DNA of 64,000 nucleotides, taken from contig NZ_JAMWYK010000001.1 in assembly GCF_023893635.1 (NCBI RefSeq), forward strand, positions 1 through 64,000, read 5' to 3'. The stretch is from Fructobacillus apis. GTDB taxonomy: Bacteria > Bacillota > Bacilli > Lactobacillales > Lactobacillaceae. The notes below the pieces were generated by a model that saw nothing but the letters and a program-made list of their open reading frames with translations, was not told the DNA's origin and ran no database searches. The position numbers and the translations under genes are program-made. This document shows positions 61,319 through 64,000 of this stretch, one piece after another (position 1 is the stretch's first letter; each line of letters starts with the position of its first letter).

Positions 61319-61366
61319 ATCCCATTCACCTTGTCCTAAAGTGGACTTGTGAATGGGATTTTTGCA
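61319..61366 (+). terminator. Terminator of the Ada/AraC gene
   Basis: A 12-bp stem (61319-61330 with 61350-61361) with a smaller stem GTCC/GGAC inside the loop; T-run after it. It lies just before the next gene's ribosome binding site. Confidence 0.85.
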
Positions 61367-61381
61367 TAAAGGAGGTTTTTT

Positions 61382-62167
61382 ATGTACACGGATTTGACTG
61401 GAAAAGTCGCCGTTATCACCGGCGGTTCCAAGGGAATCGGACAAAGCATCGCCCTCCGCTTTGCCCAAGAACAAATGAAGGTGGTCATCAACTACCACTC
61501 TGACAAAGCAGGCGCCGATAAAGCGGTGAACGCCATTAAGGAAAACGGTGGTGACGCCGTGGCGGTTCAAGCCGACGTTTCAAAAGAGGAAGGCGTGAAG
61601 GCCCTCCTAGAAGCGGCGGACCAAAACTTCGGTGGCATGGACATCTGGGTGAATAACGCGGGGATGGAATTGAAGTCGAAGACCCACGAAGTGAGCCTGG
61701 AAGATTGGAAGAAGGTCTTGGACATCAACTTGACCGGTGTCTTCCTTGGCGCAAAGGAAGCCTTGAACTACTGGCTACCTAAGAAGCAACAAGGTGTCAT
61801 CATCAACATGTCCTCCGTCCATCAGCAAATCCCATGGCCAACCTTTGCATCCTACGCGACGGCCAAGGGTGGCGTTAAGCTCTTTACCGAGACACTCGCC
61901 ATGGAATACGCCCCTCAAGGTATTCGGGTGAACAACATCGCCCCAGGTGCGATTAACACGCCAATCAACGCCGAAAAGTTTGCGGACCCAGAACAATACA
62001 AGGCCACACAGGACATGATTCCAATGGCTAAGATTGGTGATCCGGAAGACGTGGCGAACGCTGCGGTCTGGCTGGCATCCAATCAATCGAAGTACGTCAC
62101 CGGTGACACGCTCTACGTCGACGGTGGTATGAAGCTCTACCCCGCCTTCAAGGATGGTAAGGGCTAA
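61382..62167 (+). CDS. Short-chain dehydrogenase, glucose 1-dehydrogenase-like
   Basis: A 261-residue classical SDR. Seen: NAD(P) site TGGSKGIGQ (about residues 14-22), NNAG(MEL), the catalytic Ser in MSSVHQQIPWPTF and the YATAK with Tyr and Lys, then GAINTPIN. VHQQIPWPTF is typical of Bacillus-type glucose 1-dehydrogenases, which use NAD(P). Actual substrate uncertain. AAAGGAGG gives a very strong start, and it has its own terminator. Confidence 0.9.
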   Translation: MYTDLTGKVAVITGGSKGIGQSIALRFAQEQMKVVINYHSDKAGADKAVNAIKENGGDAVAVQADVSKEEGVKALLEAADQNFGGMDIWVNNAGMELKSKTHEVSLEDWKKVLDINLTGVFLGAKEALNYWLPKKQQGVIINMSSVHQQIPWPTFASYATAKGGVKLFTETLAMEYAPQGIRVNNIAPGAINTPINAEKFADPEQYKATQDMIPMAKIGDPEDVANAAVWLASNQSKYVTGDTLYVDGGMKLYPAFKDGKG

Positions 62168-62185
62168 TCATCAATTCAAGCAAAC

Positions 62186-62220
62186 AAAAAGACGGACAGT
62201 CAAAACTGTCCGTCTTTTTT
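62186..62220. terminator. Bidirectional terminator between the SDR gene and the ThiD/PdxK gene
   Basis: A perfect 15-bp stem (62186-62200 with 62205-62219), with A and T runs; it abuts the stop codon of the kinase gene. Confidence 0.9.
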
Positions 62221-63035
62221 TATACCCATTTTAGTGTGCGCCAATTTGGAAAGGCGTTTCCTTCCTCTTCGTCTCGGTTCAACGAATAGGAATGAACGAG
62301 GGCTTGGCGGGTAAAGTCCGCGGCGGCCCGGGATGCTTCGTTCAAATCTAAGTTGTCGGCTAAGAACCCAGCCATGGAAGCGGCAAGTACACAACCAGAA
62401 CCGTGGTTGTAAGCATCGTTTAAAGCATCGTAGTGCAACACAACGCCGTGGTTGCTTTCATCAATCAAGACGTCCGTGTACTGCCCCTCAAGAATCCCTT
62501 CACCAGCCTTCAAGTAGATAGCACAACGTACCAGGTGGCTAAGGTCTGCCGCCAAGGTCAAGGCGCCGTTTCGACTCTTTGGTGCTGTTCGGTCCTCATC
62601 ATCCAAGAGGAGCATGGCTTCGTTTAGGTTCGGCGTGGCAACGGAGGCAACTGGCAAGAGTTTTTCCCGGTAGGCCTTAATGACATCACGGCTCAATTCC
62701 GTTTCGCCCTCCTTAAAGGACATCACGGGGTCGACCACAACGGGGCCGAAGTAGTCTTTTAAGAAGTCGGCGACCGCCTCAATCTGCTCGACGGAACGTA
62801 GCAAGCCGATCTTAATGGCAGAAAAGCGTTCCACTTGGTCAAGGCTGTCGAGTTGAGCCTGAAAAGTCTCGATTGGGACAGGATCAATTTGAACCCCGTC
62901 TTTTTTGATGGAAACAATGGAGGAAATAACGGCAAAGCCCGCCATCCCCATCGTGGTAAATGTTGCTAAATCTGTCTGGAGTCCTCCGCCTGCAAGCGAA
63001 TCGGAACCAGCGATGGTCAATATCTTTTTAACCAT
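62220..63035 (-). CDS. ThiD/PdxK-type kinase for pyrimidine or pyridoxal
   Basis: A 271-residue ribokinase-fold kinase. Seen: ILTIAGSDSLAGGGLQTDL at the start, KIGLLRSVEQIEAV, VVDPVM, TPNLNEAMLL and the anion hole NHGSGCVLAASMAGFLA with a Cys in the active loop. The GSGC form suits both HMP kinases and the Gram-positive pyridoxine kinases that resemble ThiD. No other thiamine or PLP gene is nearby, so salvage of vitamin B6 (PdxK) is at least as likely as thiamine synthesis. GAGGAGGG site upstream. Confidence 0.88.
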   Translation of the reverse strand: MVKKILTIAGSDSLAGGGLQTDLATFTTMGMAGFAVISSIVSIKKDGVQIDPVPIETFQAQLDSLDQVERFSAIKIGLLRSVEQIEAVADFLKDYFGPVVVDPVMSFKEGETELSRDVIKAYREKLLPVASVATPNLNEAMLLLDDEDRTAPKSRNGALTLAADLSHLVRCAIYLKAGEGILEGQYTDVLIDESNHGVVLHYDALNDAYNHGSGCVLAASMAGFLADNLDLNEASRAAADFTRQALVHSYSLNRDEEEGNAFPNWRTLKWV

Positions 63036-63056
63036 TGTAAAATCCCTCCTCTAAAG

Positions 63057-63084
63057 AAAAGACTGGCGGTAAAGCCAGTCTTTT
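63057..63084 (-). terminator. Terminator of topA
   Basis: AAAAGACTGGC pairs with GCCAGTCTTTT around a six-base loop. Confidence 0.85.
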
Positions 63085-63119
63085 GGTTGCGACGACCTCA
63101 TTTTTGCTAAGCACACTTA

Positions 63120-64000
63120 CTACTTGCTTGCTTTCTTTGTGGCCTTTTTTGTTGACTTCTTGGTTAAAGTCTTCTTTGAATCTTTTTCAGTCTTTTCTTC
63201 TTCGCCAGGTGCCTTTGGCTTGTCCCATGAGACGAAGTCACAGTCTGGATAACGGGAACAACCGTAGAACTTACGACCACGCTTGGTCTTTCGTTCAACG
63301 ACCTGTCCCTTATGACACTTTGGACATTCAATACCAATCTCTTGGACGATGGCCTTTGTGTTTCGACAGTCTGGGAAACGAGAACAAGCGTAGAACTTTC
63401 CGTAACGGCCCATCTTGATAACCATTGGGGCACCACAGACTTCACAGTCCATGTCGGCGAGTTCGTCGTGCATCGTAATCTTTTCCAGCGTCTTTTCGGC
63501 TGACTCCACTTCCTTTGCAAAAGGCTTGTAGAATTCGTCAACGACTGGGACCCACTTCTTCTCCCCGACTTCGATGTCATCGAGTGAGTGTTCGACCTGG
63601 GCCGTAAACTTCGTGTCCGTGATGTCCGGGAACTTATCGTCCACGATGTTTTGCACCACTTCACCAAGTTCAGTTGGCACGAACTTACGGGCGTCAACAC
63701 GGACGTAGTTGCGTCGTTGGATGGTGTCCAACGTTGGTGCATAGGTTGATGGACGACCAACACCGTTTTCTTCCAAGGCCTTGATCAAAGCGGCTTCGGA
63801 ATAACGAGCTGGTGGCATCGTGAAGTGCTGTTCTGGATTTGTCTTCGACAAGTCCACGCTGTCCCCTTCAGCCAGCTCAGGAAGCAGGTTGTCCTTTTCC
63901 TTTGCGGCTGGGTAGGCCTTCGTGAACCCTGGGAACTTCGTCTTTGAACCGTTGGCATGGAAAAGCACACCGTTTTGTTCAACCGTAACGGCCATGGTGT
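63120..64000 (-). CDS. topA: DNA topoisomerase I, C-terminal part (runs off the window)
   Basis: About 290 residues of the C-terminal end of TopA, which relaxes negative supercoils; the front is beyond position 64000. Seen: the domain 4/2 region with ALIKALEENGVGRPSTYAPTLDTIQRRNYV, typical of type IA enzymes, and two zinc-ribbon modules (CEVCGAPM..CSRFPDC and CPKCHKGQ..CSRYPDC). It ends in a basic tail of repeated KKSTKKATKKASK, as is common in lactic acid bacteria. Catalytic Tyr lies outside the window. Confidence 0.96.
   Translation of the reverse strand, partial: TMAVTVEQNGVLFHANGSKTKFPGFTKAYPAAKEKDNLLPELAEGDSVDLSKTNPEQHFTMPPARYSEAALIKALEENGVGRPSTYAPTLDTIQRRNYVRVDARKFVPTELGEVVQNIVDDKFPDITDTKFTAQVEHSLDDIEVGEKKWVPVVDEFYKPFAKEVESAEKTLEKITMHDELADMDCEVCGAPMVIKMGRYGKFYACSRFPDCRNTKAIVQEIGIECPKCHKGQVVERKTKRGRKFYGCSRYPDCDFVSWDKPKAPGEEEKTEKDSKKTLTKKSTKKATKKASK

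Overview
The window is a piece of a low-to-mid-GC Gram-positive chromosome from the order Lactobacillales, most likely the Leuconostoc/Fructobacillus/Weissella branch of Lactobacillaceae. This rests on the gene set (pyruvate oxidase, one-domain gamma-glutamyl kinase, DnaE-type polymerase, short pyruvate kinase), the KxYKxGKxW signal peptide, strong AGGAGG ribosome binding sites and the family of the IS30 remnant. Genus is inference; no rRNA or tRNA gene is present to settle it.

Two regions differ sharply. Positions 1 to about 17100 are an AT-rich accessory region full of damaged or mosaic genes: a McrC restriction fragment behind a perfect inverted repeat, an orphan membrane protein, a 906-residue repeat protein with a missing front end, a 3250-residue fibrous DUF1542-type surface protein, the tail of a second LPXTG adhesin, and an IS30 transposase remnant. 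Long AT-rich gaps lie between them. From about 17100 the sequence becomes a richer, compact housekeeping chromosome, mostly on the minus strand. Its first genes include two frameshifted ones (an NAD-binding oxidoreductase and an Amt ammonium transporter), which suggests ongoing gene loss at the boundary.

The housekeeping part holds: a cytosolic-type multicopper oxidase divergent from an unlisted 54-residue cysteine-tailed membrane peptide (19.8-21.7 kb); a phosphonate-type ABC transporter phnDCEE (22.3-25.6 kb); proBA; a YeiH-type exporter; an HAD nucleotidase; a BspA-like surface protein; a nitroreductase; gpmA; pyruvate oxidase; a LexA-boxed Y-family polymerase operon; glyA with 5-formyl-THF cyclo-ligase; asparaginase with recO; phoH-ybeY-dgkA-era; pyk; dnaE; pepT, a Nif3-like gene and trmK; a mazEF module; and cca-folA-degV-ypmS-yozE-rbgA-rnhB. 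It ends with an Ada/AraC regulator, a short-chain dehydrogenase, a ThiD/PdxK kinase and the 3' end of topA.

The genes form compact transcription units separated by hairpin terminators, and translational overlaps of 1-16 nt are common. The most unusual material is the surface-protein region. The giant adhesin has a decayed membrane anchor and a tandemly duplicated upstream element, and two other surface proteins have a membrane tail but no LPXTG motif. Other points of note are a LexA operator filling the spacer of the polymerase promoter, a toxin reading frame that runs through its own terminator hairpin, and short tandem repeats placed directly after stop codons. No CRISPR array, prophage or tRNA gene was seen.
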